Part shown: piece by piece, positions 43,348-51,763 of the stretch
Layout: the number at the start of each line of letters is the position of its first letter
How positions within the stretch are numbered: position 1 is the first letter of the stretch
Origin: JABWCE01 sp964617955
GTDB taxonomy: Bacteria > Bacteroidota > Bacteroidia > NS11-12g > UBA9320
Length of the DNA: 64,000 bases
Reading direction: 5' to 3'
NCBI GenBank assembly: GCA_964617955.1
Contig: CAZTXB010000003.1
Coordinates: forward strand, 124,001-188,000
Position numbers and translations under genes: made by a program
Notes under the pieces: generated by a model
Told to the model about the DNA's origin: nothing
Database searches by the model: none
The model's input: the letters and a program-made list of their open reading frames with translations, nothing else

Positions 43348-43581
43348 GGCCTGCTGAAAAAGTTCAGTGTGCGTGCAGGACGAGGCGGCAAAGCGCAGAT
43401 GTACTTGACGTACCTCAAGCTGCAGCCGCCGAAGTAATGCATGTGCAATGAACTAACGACTTCATAAAGGAACTTGATGCATGCAATTTTCATAATTTAC
43501 TGATTTTATCGTGCATTAAAAGAAATAAAAGCCAATATAAACCTAATCCTATCAAGCCTTTGAGTGTTTTTCAGCAGGCCC
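43347..43581. mobile_element. 235-bp MITE-like element with 15-bp terminal inverted repeats
   Basis: The ends GGGCCTGCTGAAAAA (43347-43361) and TTTTTCAGCAGGCCC (43567-43581) are perfect inverted repeats. The flanks carry TATGTA on both sides (43341-43346 and 43582-43587), consistent with a target duplication. There is no transposase frame. The left part is G+C-rich with internal pairing (GGCGGC 43384-43389 with GCCGCC 43425-43430, and two GTAC copies between), the right part AT-rich. It is probably a deletion derivative of an insertion sequence moved in trans. Confidence 0.8.
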
Positions 43582-43637
43582 TATGTAGGAGCAAGTGAAT
43601 AAAACCACTCTAAAAGCACTTTTTGGATCATTTTTTA

Positions 43638-44270
43638 TTACCAAAGGTGGTCAATAGAATTCTCAATCTTTACCTCAAAATGCCCATTCATACTTTGCTC
43701 AAGTAGGTATAGGCACATGTTGCTATGTTGAAATTCTTCCATTTGGGAGAGCGGCTTATTGAGCAGTAAGCACAAAAAACTTCGAATGGCACGCCCATGC
43801 ATACACACTAGAATCGTTTTCTCATCCGTCGAATTCATCATCGTTCTGAAGGCTGATTTTTGTCGTTCATACATTTGAAGCGGAGTTTCTCCATTTTCGA
43901 TGGCTTTATCCAGGTGCCCCGCCTTCCAGTCGGCTAACATGTGCTGATAGTGCAGTTGGTTTATTTTATTAGGAATAGCGCCTTCCATAATACCCCAGTT
44001 TATTTCATTCAGCCCACCAAGTTTTTCATATTGAATATTTTTTTTAATAAAAGGTTCTACACTTTGGAAGGTTCTGTTTAATTCCGAAATATAAATTTTA
44101 TCAAATCTAATGTGTTTATACGCCTGATGAAATAAATTTGCCTGAAGTATCCCTTTCTCATTTAAATCAGAGTTGATACCGCTTCCTTGAATGATTCCTC
44201 GTTTATTGTAGTCGGTTTCTCCATGTCGAATGAGGTAGATTACTTTATTTGTATTGAAATTTGAAAACAT
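43638..44270 (-). CDS. Histidine phosphatase family protein (phosphoglycerate-mutase-like)
   Basis: A branch 2H-phosphatase. The phospho-His motif is YLIRHGETDYNKRG at the N-terminus, with LNEKG and the second catalytic region LVCMHGRAIRSFL. It is 210 aa. The substrate cannot be told from the sequence; cofactor, sugar-phosphate and nucleotide phosphatases share these motifs. Its ATG (44268-44270) overlaps the divergent ATG of the thioesterase gene in the sequence CATG. Confidence 0.88.
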   Translation of the reverse strand: MFSNFNTNKVIYLIRHGETDYNKRGIIQGSGINSDLNEKGILQANLFHQAYKHIRFDKIYISELNRTFQSVEPFIKKNIQYEKLGGLNEINWGIMEGAIPNKINQLHYQHMLADWKAGHLDKAIENGETPLQMYERQKSAFRTMMNSTDEKTILVCMHGRAIRSFLCLLLNKPLSQMEEFQHSNMCLYLLEQSMNGHFEVKIENSIDHLW

Positions 44271-44697
44271 GTTTTACAACCACAAAAATATAACACTGGA
44301 AGCATTAAATACGCGTTTGAAAAACACTCTGGCTACTCAGTTAGGTATGAAGGTCATTGCGTTTGGCGACCATTTTCTGGAAATGGAAATGCCTGTAGAT
44401 GAGCGCACCATTCAACCCATGGGTCAATTAAATGGAGGAGCCAGCATGGCGCTTGCCGAAACCGTTGGAAGCCTGGCTGCCAATTTATCTGTTGAGCCAC
44501 AGTTTGCCTGCGTTGGAGTAGAAATTAATGGAAACCATATTAAATCTGTGAGTTCAGGTAAAGTGGTTGGAACAGCTAAACCCATTCAACTGGGGCGACG
44601 GTTTCACGTATGGTCCATTGAGATTAAAGACACAGAGAACAAGCTGATTTGTTTATCCCGATTAACCATGGCCGTAATTGACCGCAATCCCAAGTGA
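44269..44697 (+). CDS. menI: Hotdog-fold thioesterase, probable DHNA-CoA thioesterase
   Basis: A PaaI/YdiI-type hotdog protein of 142 aa. The active-site helix reads TIQPMGQLNGGASMALAET: the Gln and the catalytic Glu are kept, but the His of the usual HGG is Asn. The ATG at 44269 is preferred over an upstream TTG at 44254. Its stop overlaps the menF ATG by one base, so a menaquinone role (releasing DHNA from CoA) is inferred mainly from this linkage. Other acyl-CoA thioesterase roles remain possible. Confidence 0.78.
   Translation: MFYNHKNITLEALNTRLKNTLATQLGMKVIAFGDHFLEMEMPVDERTIQPMGQLNGGASMALAETVGSLAANLSVEPQFACVGVEINGNHIKSVSSGKVVGTAKPIQLGRRFHVWSIEIKDTENKLICLSRLTMAVIDRNPK
44283..44290 (-). 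promoter_or_regulatory. -7 box for the histidine phosphatase inside the thioesterase gene (TATTTTTG)
   Basis: An exact TAnnTTTG match on the minus strand ends 12 bases before the phosphatase ATG. It lies within the first codons of the divergent thioesterase gene. Confidence 0.4.
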
Positions 44698-45680
44698 TGA
44701 ACGAAATGCCTCGCATTTATTGGCGTCCATTTGATCAAACTGCGGTTTATACCCTTTTAAATCCCAATTTTAAAAAAGTGTTAACCCCTCGAATAAATGA
44801 AGAGGGATTTTTATTTTTCCCTTATCAAAAAGGCGAGAAGGGTTATCTCATAAGAGGAGATCACCATAAGGTAGAAAAAACAGAATTTTCTGTTCTAAAG
44901 CCAGGTCAGGAAGTAAAAGAAACTGCCTCCAAAGAGTTCTACATGAGTATTGTAGAACGTGCGATTAAGGCGATTAGTGAAAAAAAAGTGAGCAAGGTTG
45001 TCATTGCGCGATCGCATTTACAAGCCCTCCCAAGGGATTTTGATGTCAATGTATTTTTTAAAAAATTATGCGCGACCTATAAAAATGCTTTTGTTTATGG
45101 CATTGAATTTGAAAATGAAATTTGGATTGGGGCCAGTCCGGAAATTTTATTAAAAAAATCCGGGAAACACTTTCAAACCTATGCTTTGGCAGGAACCCTT
45201 AGGAAATCGGAAAGTAAGCAGTTTAATGAGAAGGAAAAGCACGAACAAGCCTTGGTTTTGGAATATATAAAAAGGGTTCTTGAAAATAATAAGGTTACAG
45301 ACATCGACATTTCAAAGGCAGAAAGATTTGAAGCCGGTAACCTGATACACCTGATCAATAAAATATCATTTGCAGCACAAGAGCCTTTGAATTTAATTAA
45401 AGGGTTACACCCTACGCCTGCTGTGTGTGGTCTACCCTTGAGAGCCGCTCAAAAATTTATCGATAGCTCCGAACCTGACAAAAGAGAATTTTACAGTGGG
45501 TATTTAGGTCCGGTTTATAAAAACCAAGATTTTGATTTATGGGTTAATTTAAGATGTGCCAAAATCAGCGAAGAAGGCATTCGCCTTTTTGCAGGGGCAG
45601 GCATCGTTAAAAACAGCGATGCAAACCTGGAATGGATGGAAACGGAGCAGAAAATGGATACGCTGCGTTTATTGCTTTAA
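44697..45680 (+). CDS. menF: Isochorismate synthase
   Basis: Converts chorismate to isochorismate, the entry step of menaquinone synthesis. The chorismate-binding domain shows KVSKVVIARS with the catalytic Lys region, WIGASPEILL, YALAGTLRK, LHPTPAVCGLP, EFYSGYLGP and the Mg-binding FAGAGIVKNSDANLEWMETE. The start is ATG 44697, immediately coupled to the thioesterase stop, giving 327 aa. Its N-terminal domain is shorter than in E. coli MenF. The end overlaps the convergent HIT gene by 12 bases. An enterobactin-type role is less likely because no siderophore genes are nearby. Confidence 0.9.
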   Translation: MNEMPRIYWRPFDQTAVYTLLNPNFKKVLTPRINEEGFLFFPYQKGEKGYLIRGDHHKVEKTEFSVLKPGQEVKETASKEFYMSIVERAIKAISEKKVSKVVIARSHLQALPRDFDVNVFFKKLCATYKNAFVYGIEFENEIWIGASPEILLKKSGKHFQTYALAGTLRKSESKQFNEKEKHEQALVLEYIKRVLENNKVTDIDISKAERFEAGNLIHLINKISFAAQEPLNLIKGLHPTPAVCGLPLRAAQKFIDSSEPDKREFYSGYLGPVYKNQDFDLWVNLRCAKISEEGIRLFAGAGIVKNSDANLEWMETEQKMDTLRLLL

Positions 45681-46067
45681 GAATTTTCGAATTGAAGTGG
45701 CAACATGTTCAAGCTCCTCATGCGAAGGAGATAATTTTTCCCTTGAAAAATCCATGTCGGATACCGAGTGGATAGGTATGAGGTGAATATGGGCATGTGG
45801 CACCTCAAGACCTACGACAGCGACTCCGATTTTTTTACAGGGGACGGCCAGTTTGATGGCTCTGGCTACTTTTTGAGCAAATAAATTTAATGCCGCAAAA
45901 TCAGCCGGTGGCAAATCAAAAATATAGTCGACCGGGATTTTAGGAATAACCAATACGTGACCGGGTTTAAGGGGCATAATATCTAAAAAGGCCAGATGGT
46001 CTTCATCTTCTGCTATTTTATAGGCAGGTATTTCACCGGAAATTATTTTTAAAAAAACATTGCTCAT
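45669..46067 (-). CDS. HIT-family nucleotide hydrolase
   Basis: A small histidine-triad protein that probably hydrolyses purine nucleoside phosphoramidates or dinucleotides. It shows FLKIISGEIPAYKIAEDED, DIMPLKPGHVLVIPK and the triad VPHAHIHLIPI. At 132 aa it has the usual length. It begins 4 bases after greA, so the two form one transcript. Confidence 0.93.
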   Translation of the reverse strand: MSNVFLKIISGEIPAYKIAEDEDHLAFLDIMPLKPGHVLVIPKIPVDYIFDLPPADFAALNLFAQKVARAIKLAVPCKKIGVAVVGLEVPHAHIHLIPIHSVSDMDFSREKLSPSHEELEHVATSIRKFLKQ

Positions 46068-46071
46068 GGGA

Positions 46072-46548
46072 CTATGAAGCTAAAGAGATATCCAAAATTT
46101 CAAAGGTGATGGTTCCAACCGGTACTTTAACATCGACCAATTCTCCTTTTAATTTTCCCATTAATCCCATTCCAATAGGCGATTTAACCGATATTTTTCC
46201 CGATTTCAGATCGGCCTCTTTTTCCGAAACCAGGGTGTAATCAATTTTGGTATTGGTTTTTTTATTCAAAACCGTAACTTTAGTGAGTATACCCACCTTA
46301 CTCAAATCGACTTTGGTTTCATCCAAAATTCTGCTTTCGCCTAAAATGGTCTTTAATTTTGAAATTTTCATTTCAAGCATTCCCTGTGCTTCCTTGGCAG
46401 CATCGTATTCGGCATTCTCCGACAAGTCCCCTTTCTCCTTAGCCTCGGCAATTTGACCGCTAATCCTTCTTCGATCTACCTTTTCAAGTTGTTCAATTTC
46501 TTTTACAAGGGCTTCGTAACCTTCCTTAGTCATGTAATTGATTGCCAT
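46072..46548 (-). CDS. greA: Transcription elongation factor GreA
   Basis: Rescues backtracked RNA polymerase by stimulating transcript cleavage. The N-terminal coiled coil contains the catalytic tip acids (DLSENAEYDAAKEAQG), and the C-terminal FKBP-like domain contains ISVKSPIGMGLMGK. It has 158 aa and an ATG start at 46546-46548. It precedes the HIT gene. Confidence 0.95.
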   Translation of the reverse strand: MAINYMTKEGYEALVKEIEQLEKVDRRRISGQIAEAKEKGDLSENAEYDAAKEAQGMLEMKISKLKTILGESRILDETKVDLSKVGILTKVTVLNKKTNTKIDYTLVSEKEADLKSGKISVKSPIGMGLMGKLKGELVDVKVPVGTITFEILDISLAS

Positions 46549-46566
46549 TTCTTTTTATTTAATTAG

Positions 46567-46594
46567 TAAAGGTATAAAAATAAAGTTGCACCAA
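46567..46594 (-). promoter_or_regulatory. Promoter of greA (TTG, 17-base spacer, TACCTTTA)
   Basis: On the minus strand a TTG (46594-46592) is followed after 17 bases by TACCTTTA (46574-46567), one base from TAnnTTTG, 18 bases before the ATG. An inverted repeat AGTTGCA (46584-46590) with TGCAACT (46609-46615) brackets the -33 region and could be an operator. Confidence 0.45.
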
Positions 46595-46666
46595 ACTTTA
46601 TAGTCTGATGCAACTCCACAAATATAAATTTTTTGTTTTGAGGTACGAAGCCCGTTGTAACTTTTT

Positions 46667-47746
46667 TTACTCTGCAGCGCCTAACGACATCTTGATGCCA
46701 ATGCTGTGTGAGCCTGAAAAAGGTCTTGAATCTCTGTAGGAATAATCCAGGGCAAACCTGTTTCCATTAGCGCCATATGGCAATTCAAAAGTTATGCCTC
46801 CCATCAGGCCATTCTCAGCTCTTTTTCTGGTTGAGTATTTCATGATACCTTTTTCATAGGCGTATCCTGCTCTAACCATAAACATGCTTTTGTAAGAATA
46901 CTCCGTTCCGAAGGTAAGCTGGTTTTGCGAAAAGGCATTATAAGTAAAATTAGCTGCCACGCTGAGCATGTGAAATTGAGACTCTTCGTTTTTGTCGAGC
47001 TTAATGTCATATGAGCCGCCAATATTAATTAAGGCCGGGATATTATATTTTGCAACCCTCTGGTTTACGGTAACCTCTTGATCGTCCTTCGGATTCAATC
47101 TTTTTATGGCGATACCGTCTCCGGAGTACTTCGAATCAGGGCCGATATTTTTTATGGAGACCCCAAAATGCGTATCGTCTTTAGTTTTCCAGGTGGTTCG
47201 GTATTGGATTCCAGCGTCAACGGCTACTCCTTGTAACTTTATATTTGAAGCATTTTCCGAATACACCCTTAACAACACACCACCGGTAATTCTCTCTGTA
47301 AATCTTCTTCCATAACCTAAACCTAGGTTGGTCAAACGAGGTGAAAAAGTACCTAGTCCGCCATTGGGTTGGTTTTCAGTGGTTATGTTTATTTCACCTA
47401 CATCGATTGAGCTCACTGCAAGACCTATGGCATTGTCATTTCCTAGGTTTTGAGAAAATCCAAAGCTGCTCACATTAACGCCTGAACCTGAAAACCATTT
47501 GGTTTGGGCAAATGAGAAATCAGTTTTGGGTGTATTTACAAGTCCTCCTAGGTTCATGTACATCGACTCTATGCCTTTAATATTTGACTGTGAGGCCCAT
47601 CCTAAACCGGATGAACGTGCCCATCCATTGACCACCAATTGATTGGCGCTGGATTGGCCTCCTCGATCGGGGTTCCCTGCATTCGAGGTCAAGGTTAAAG
47701 AACTTAATACTGCTATATAAAATATTCTCGTTTTCATTTTTGTCAT
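46667..47746 (-). CDS. PorV/PorQ family outer-membrane protein
   Basis: An outer-membrane barrel related to the T9SS shuttle protein PorV and to PorQ. A signal peptide (MKTRIFYIAVLSSLTLTSNA) is followed by NGWARSSGLGWASQSNIKGIESMYMNLGGL, which corresponds to the PorV N-terminus. Barrel strands run to a C-terminal YSYRDSRPFSGSHSIGIKMSL. It has 359 aa; the ATG may be at 47746 or three codons later. It lies 12 bases after the 1316-aa secreted protein, suggesting a dedicated carrier or anchor for that cargo. Confidence 0.82.
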   Translation of the reverse strand: MTKMKTRIFYIAVLSSLTLTSNAGNPDRGGQSSANQLVVNGWARSSGLGWASQSNIKGIESMYMNLGGLVNTPKTDFSFAQTKWFSGSGVNVSSFGFSQNLGNDNAIGLAVSSIDVGEINITTENQPNGGLGTFSPRLTNLGLGYGRRFTERITGGVLLRVYSENASNIKLQGVAVDAGIQYRTTWKTKDDTHFGVSIKNIGPDSKYSGDGIAIKRLNPKDDQEVTVNQRVAKYNIPALINIGGSYDIKLDKNEESQFHMLSVAANFTYNAFSQNQLTFGTEYSYKSMFMVRAGYAYEKGIMKYSTRKRAENGLMGGITFELPYGANGNRFALDYSYRDSRPFSGSHSIGIKMSLGAAE

Positions 47747-47758
47747 TATTACTAAAGG

Positions 47759-50700
47759 TTAGAAAGAATCCAGATCCAATTCACGCATCACTCCCATCCA
47801 TTTAATAACCTTTTCGCCAAGGCCGGGTGCATTGACATGTATAAGGTACACTCCGCTGGCTATAGGCACTTTGGCGTCATTTTTCATATCCCAAACCACA
47901 TCCGTACCGTCATCGTCTTTTTTAATTCGACGGGTAAGGGTACCATCAATGGTGTAAATGGAAATATCGCATCGAACAGGCAGGTTGGTAATTTTAACCT
48001 TGTTTTCAATGTTTGTATTTTCATAATCGGAATAAGCATAATAAGGATTTGGCACGATGTTGATCATATCGAGCGCCTTGGTTCCAAATTCAGTCGAAAC
48101 CTCAGTGTAAACGGCATCGGTGTTAAAAGTGTAACGTGGGTTATCGTAGTTTTGCGAATTGTCCATTGTTTTGTAAAAGCGATAAGGTTTTTTAACCCTT
48201 ATTTTAAACCTTACTTCAGTTTCCGGCACCGGCATTCCATCAACTTCTTTCATTTGATAACCATAATTGAGATAGGCCGGAACGACATACATACACTGGT
48301 ACATTACCTTATTGATGGCGGTGGTTCTCACAGTTTCAGAGGTAGAACTGGTGATGTCTTTTAGAATATCATAATAAGCCTGTCCTTCATCGTAACGTGG
48401 TAAAAATGGCTGGAAGGTTGAACTCAAGCCAGCATAGGAACCCATTACATAGATATAATGACGGCCTCCGTTGTTCATTACCCCTCCCAAAAATCCGTTA
48501 TCAGAGGTTGGGTTCCATTTCATATCACGACCATTATTGGCATATTGCCGGGAGTCTTCACCGAATATGATGTTAAGCCTTTCGCCTGTTTCAACATTTA
48601 TTGCATAGCCTGGGAACCAACTTCTTCCCATTTCCCCGGGAATATTCTTACCGTTCTGATCGATAGAGGCGTGGGCCCTTAGATTAAACTTTTTGTTCGA
48701 TCCCTCGCTCAAAATATTGTCATCGCTCATTTCCAAAACGCAAGATCGTGTCCATTTGCTGCGATCAGGTGTTATTACCAACTCAACACTCGACAATTGA
48801 TTTAAAGCCCACTGTGCATTGTTCACAGGAGATCCGTCAAAACCAACCCCTTGAATCTGATTCGCAGTGAATTTAGCTCCTGCATTTCCTGTGAATCTTG
48901 AGGTAAGTCTGTAAGGTCCTACTCTGCCTTCCCACATTTTTTCAAAATTGTCGAATGGATCCATGGCATTGCCATTGATGGCATAATCATTCTCAGTTGG
49001 GTCTTTATAGGCATCACCTTTGCCATTGGTGCCGGCGTGAATCCAATTCCAAAATGGAACGCCATCCTGATCGCGCATCGCGGTGAGCCATTCTTTGCCT
49101 TTTTCGGCAAAGGTCACATCACAGGCAATGGCGCCATTGGTTTCGTCGAGCTCGGGACTTCCAGGATCGAGAACCTGATCAATGCTAACCGACATACCCC
49201 AATCAACAGGACTCTTTCTGTAAAATCCGCTGGCCTTAAGGGTTGCCAATTGCTCATTTGGAATATTGATGGTATTTTCTGAATAAAGCGTGTCATTCAA
49301 TCGATTGGTATTCTTTTTTACGAGTATCCAACGTGTGGCAGCAGGCCTTACTCCGGCCTCACGCTTTTTAATGTTAGCCTGTGAAGTTCCGAAATTTATG
49401 GAGTCCTTTAATTCAAGTAAAACAAGTTCAAATTCACCCTGTGGAACCTTCAAAGGATCTACTATCGACACTTTAACCGGCCCTCTTCCCACATCGTATA
49501 TCGGATTATCAAGGAAATATGGCGACTTTAAAATAGTTTCTTCGCTCTCCTTTGTCAAAGTCACATAATTGCCACCGTTTCCGCTTCCCTCCATTCTTTT
49601 AATTTTAGGGCCCGCTCCATAACCCCCGTTGACCTTAGTCCCTACATACCGAGGCTCCGTATTTCTGGGTGAAGCCACAATTTTCTCAACAAATCGACCT
49701 GCCAGGTATTGGTCTTGGGTGCTGGTGGGTTCGGCTGCATAGGCCAGAATCAAATAATGATAGGTCTTAAAATTGACCAAGGCTTTGTTGGAACTTGTTG
49801 CAAAGGCATCTTCTTTAATTGATAGCGAATGAACAATACCTTTGTTACTGCCGTCAATCATAAGCTTTGGAATTCTCTGCCCTAAGGTTGGATCAAATGG
49901 CTTGTTAACCAATCTGATGACATTATTTTTTAAATCACAACTAAAAATCTCTCTTGCTTTATCAACATCTTCAAGGTCTCCGGTACCAACCGTTCCGTCT
50001 TTCAATTGGTAAATTCTGTATCCTTCAAATTTATAAATCTGAGGCTTGTTGTTTTCGTCAAGTACTGTGTCTTGAAACTTTTCAATGCGTTTGGTATCTC
50101 CAAACATGAACACAAGTTCATTGTCTAACTCCTGAACCTGAGTTTTTGGGGCATCAGGACCATCCACAGGATTAAAACAGTTGTTGAATAAGGTTTGCGC
50201 CTTATCACTGGCCAATTTTAGAAGAGCCAAAGAACCCTCAGCACCGCCTGTACTTGCTCTGGCCCAAACCACACCTACTGTAAGTTTGTTTACAGCACCC
50301 GGCTTAAGGGTGAATGGTCCGCTGGTTTGCAAGAAACGTCTGTCGGCCGGTGGATTGCCTGCAGAGCGCTCATTCCAGTTTCCGGTTACTTTTGGATCGG
50401 TATCAAAAGGGAAGAGATAATTGGTACATGCTGTACCTGTTCTTCCGCTCTTGTAATCGAGAGTCATACACTGCCCATTTTTCCAACGACCGGTTAGGTA
50501 ATAATAATAGTGGATATTTCTTTCGGGGTTTCCATAAATGGTAAAATCATTATCGTAGTACACAAACTTGCTCATGCCAAGTTCGTAGGTGGTATCTCTG
50601 CCATTAATGGTAGTATCTTTTTTGGGTCCTTCAAAAAAGTCGACCCCAATACTTGGAGGATTTAGGCCATAACCCAAAATTCCTTCATCGTTATCGTCGC

Positions 50701-51709
50701 CATTGTAGCAAAATCCCAGGCTTCGACCCACATCACAGCCCACATAATCGTCCCTGTAATTGCCTAAATCGGCATCAACCCATTGACCAAAATAGGTATC
50801 GTAAAGCGATTGCGCGCCTCTGTTTACAATCCTTGTGGTATAAAAGGTCATGTTATTAATCTCATCGTTTGAAGCATAAGCGAAAGCCATGGTATGTAGC
50901 TCGAGTCCTATTGGCAATCCGGCCGATTCGGCGTGAACATTTCCTTTATCATTGTACACAAAATAGAGAATCTGATCGGGTTGATCTTCAGGTTTATTCT
51001 TTTCGTAGGTGGTAAGCTTTTTGCCTCTGCATTCGTTCTGTAATACGGGGTAGTCGCCACCCAAGGGATCGTACCTGCCATTTTTATTAAAATCGAGATA
51101 GGGAGCCATTGGAGGATCATTTACGGTTTGGTTGCCTGGCCAACCACTGATGTTGTCCGACAAAGAGGGGATGCCATTTAAAATATTGGAATAATGTTCT
51201 ATAATTTCGGTTCGTTTAATCTTGTAAATATTGTCCCATTTTTTACAAGTCGTTTCATCGGTGTTGGATTGGTCGTCGAGGGGGCCGGGCCAAAAATCGC
51301 TTCCTCCCTGACGATACGTCATGGCGGCTAATTTTAAGCTTCCGCTTCCTCCTTTTCCATCATACCCTCCAATCCAAATAGCACCTGAAAATAAAGAATG
51401 CTTTCTTACAGAGTTCACGTTAGCCTCCACCTTAGGAATTTCATACTTAGGGTTCGATAAATCCCACCACATGTCACCGCCATTCAGAATTTTTGTTCTA
51501 ACGTTGTTTACGTCCAAATCGGCACTTGCAGTGGCCGGATCACAGGCCGCCGCAAACTTCATCAACTTGGTTGATTTTTCGGCTGGAGGGATAGGTTTGC
51601 TACCTAAATTTTCCCGGCCAAAAGCTGCATTATTTAGAATCAAAAACATCCATACCACAATTGGGTAAGTAAGTTTTGATGGGTTCCATATTTGTATTCT
51701 ATGTTTCAT
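47759..51709 (-). CDS. Large secreted protein with T9SS-type C-terminal domain
   Basis: I do not recognise a catalytic domain in this 1316-aa protein. An N-terminal signal segment (PIVVWMFLILNNAAFG) leads into a beta-rich exported chain with many Asp/Asn-Gly loops (DFNKNGRYDPLGGDYP). The end has the pattern of FlgD-like/type A sorting domains: IVPNPYYAYSDY, then ISIYTIDGTLTRRI, DVVWDMKNDA and IASGVYLIHVNA. It lies between a TonB-dependent receptor gene (54 bases upstream) and a PorV-family gene (12 bases downstream). The unit looks like a surface complex; its substrate is not apparent. Confidence 0.82.
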   Translation of the reverse strand: MKHRIQIWNPSKLTYPIVVWMFLILNNAAFGRENLGSKPIPPAEKSTKLMKFAAACDPATASADLDVNNVRTKILNGGDMWWDLSNPKYEIPKVEANVNSVRKHSLFSGAIWIGGYDGKGGSGSLKLAAMTYRQGGSDFWPGPLDDQSNTDETTCKKWDNIYKIKRTEIIEHYSNILNGIPSLSDNISGWPGNQTVNDPPMAPYLDFNKNGRYDPLGGDYPVLQNECRGKKLTTYEKNKPEDQPDQILYFVYNDKGNVHAESAGLPIGLELHTMAFAYASNDEINNMTFYTTRIVNRGAQSLYDTYFGQWVDADLGNYRDDYVGCDVGRSLGFCYNGDDNDEGILGYGLNPPSIGVDFFEGPKKDTTINGRDTTYELGMSKFVYYDNDFTIYGNPERNIHYYYYLTGRWKNGQCMTLDYKSGRTGTACTNYLFPFDTDPKVTGNWNERSAGNPPADRRFLQTSGPFTLKPGAVNKLTVGVVWARASTGGAEGSLALLKLASDKAQTLFNNCFNPVDGPDAPKTQVQELDNELVFMFGDTKRIEKFQDTVLDENNKPQIYKFEGYRIYQLKDGTVGTGDLEDVDKAREIFSCDLKNNVIRLVNKPFDPTLGQRIPKLMIDGSNKGIVHSLSIKEDAFATSSNKALVNFKTYHYLILAYAAEPTSTQDQYLAGRFVEKIVASPRNTEPRYVGTKVNGGYGAGPKIKRMEGSGNGGNYVTLTKESEETILKSPYFLDNPIYDVGRGPVKVSIVDPLKVPQGEFELVLLELKDSINFGTSQANIKKREAGVRPAATRWILVKKNTNRLNDTLYSENTINIPNEQLATLKASGFYRKSPVDWGMSVSIDQVLDPGSPELDETNGAIACDVTFAEKGKEWLTAMRDQDGVPFWNWIHAGTNGKGDAYKDPTENDYAINGNAMDPFDNFEKMWEGRVGPYRLTSRFTGNAGAKFTANQIQGVGFDGSPVNNAQWALNQLSSVELVITPDRSKWTRSCVLEMSDDNILSEGSNKKFNLRAHASIDQNGKNIPGEMGRSWFPGYAINVETGERLNIIFGEDSRQYANNGRDMKWNPTSDNGFLGGVMNNGGRHYIYVMGSYAGLSSTFQPFLPRYDEGQAYYDILKDITSSTSETVRTTAINKVMYQCMYVVPAYLNYGYQMKEVDGMPVPETEVRFKIRVKKPYRFYKTMDNSQNYDNPRYTFNTDAVYTEVSTEFGTKALDMINIVPNPYYAYSDYENTNIENKVKITNLPVRCDISIYTIDGTLTRRIKKDDDGTDVVWDMKNDAKVPIASGVYLIHVNAPGLGEKVIKWMGVMRELDLDSF

Positions 51710-51763
51710 TTCTAAATTTTTTAAATTTTAATTTTATATCGTGTTCTCCTTAAGTATCAATGA

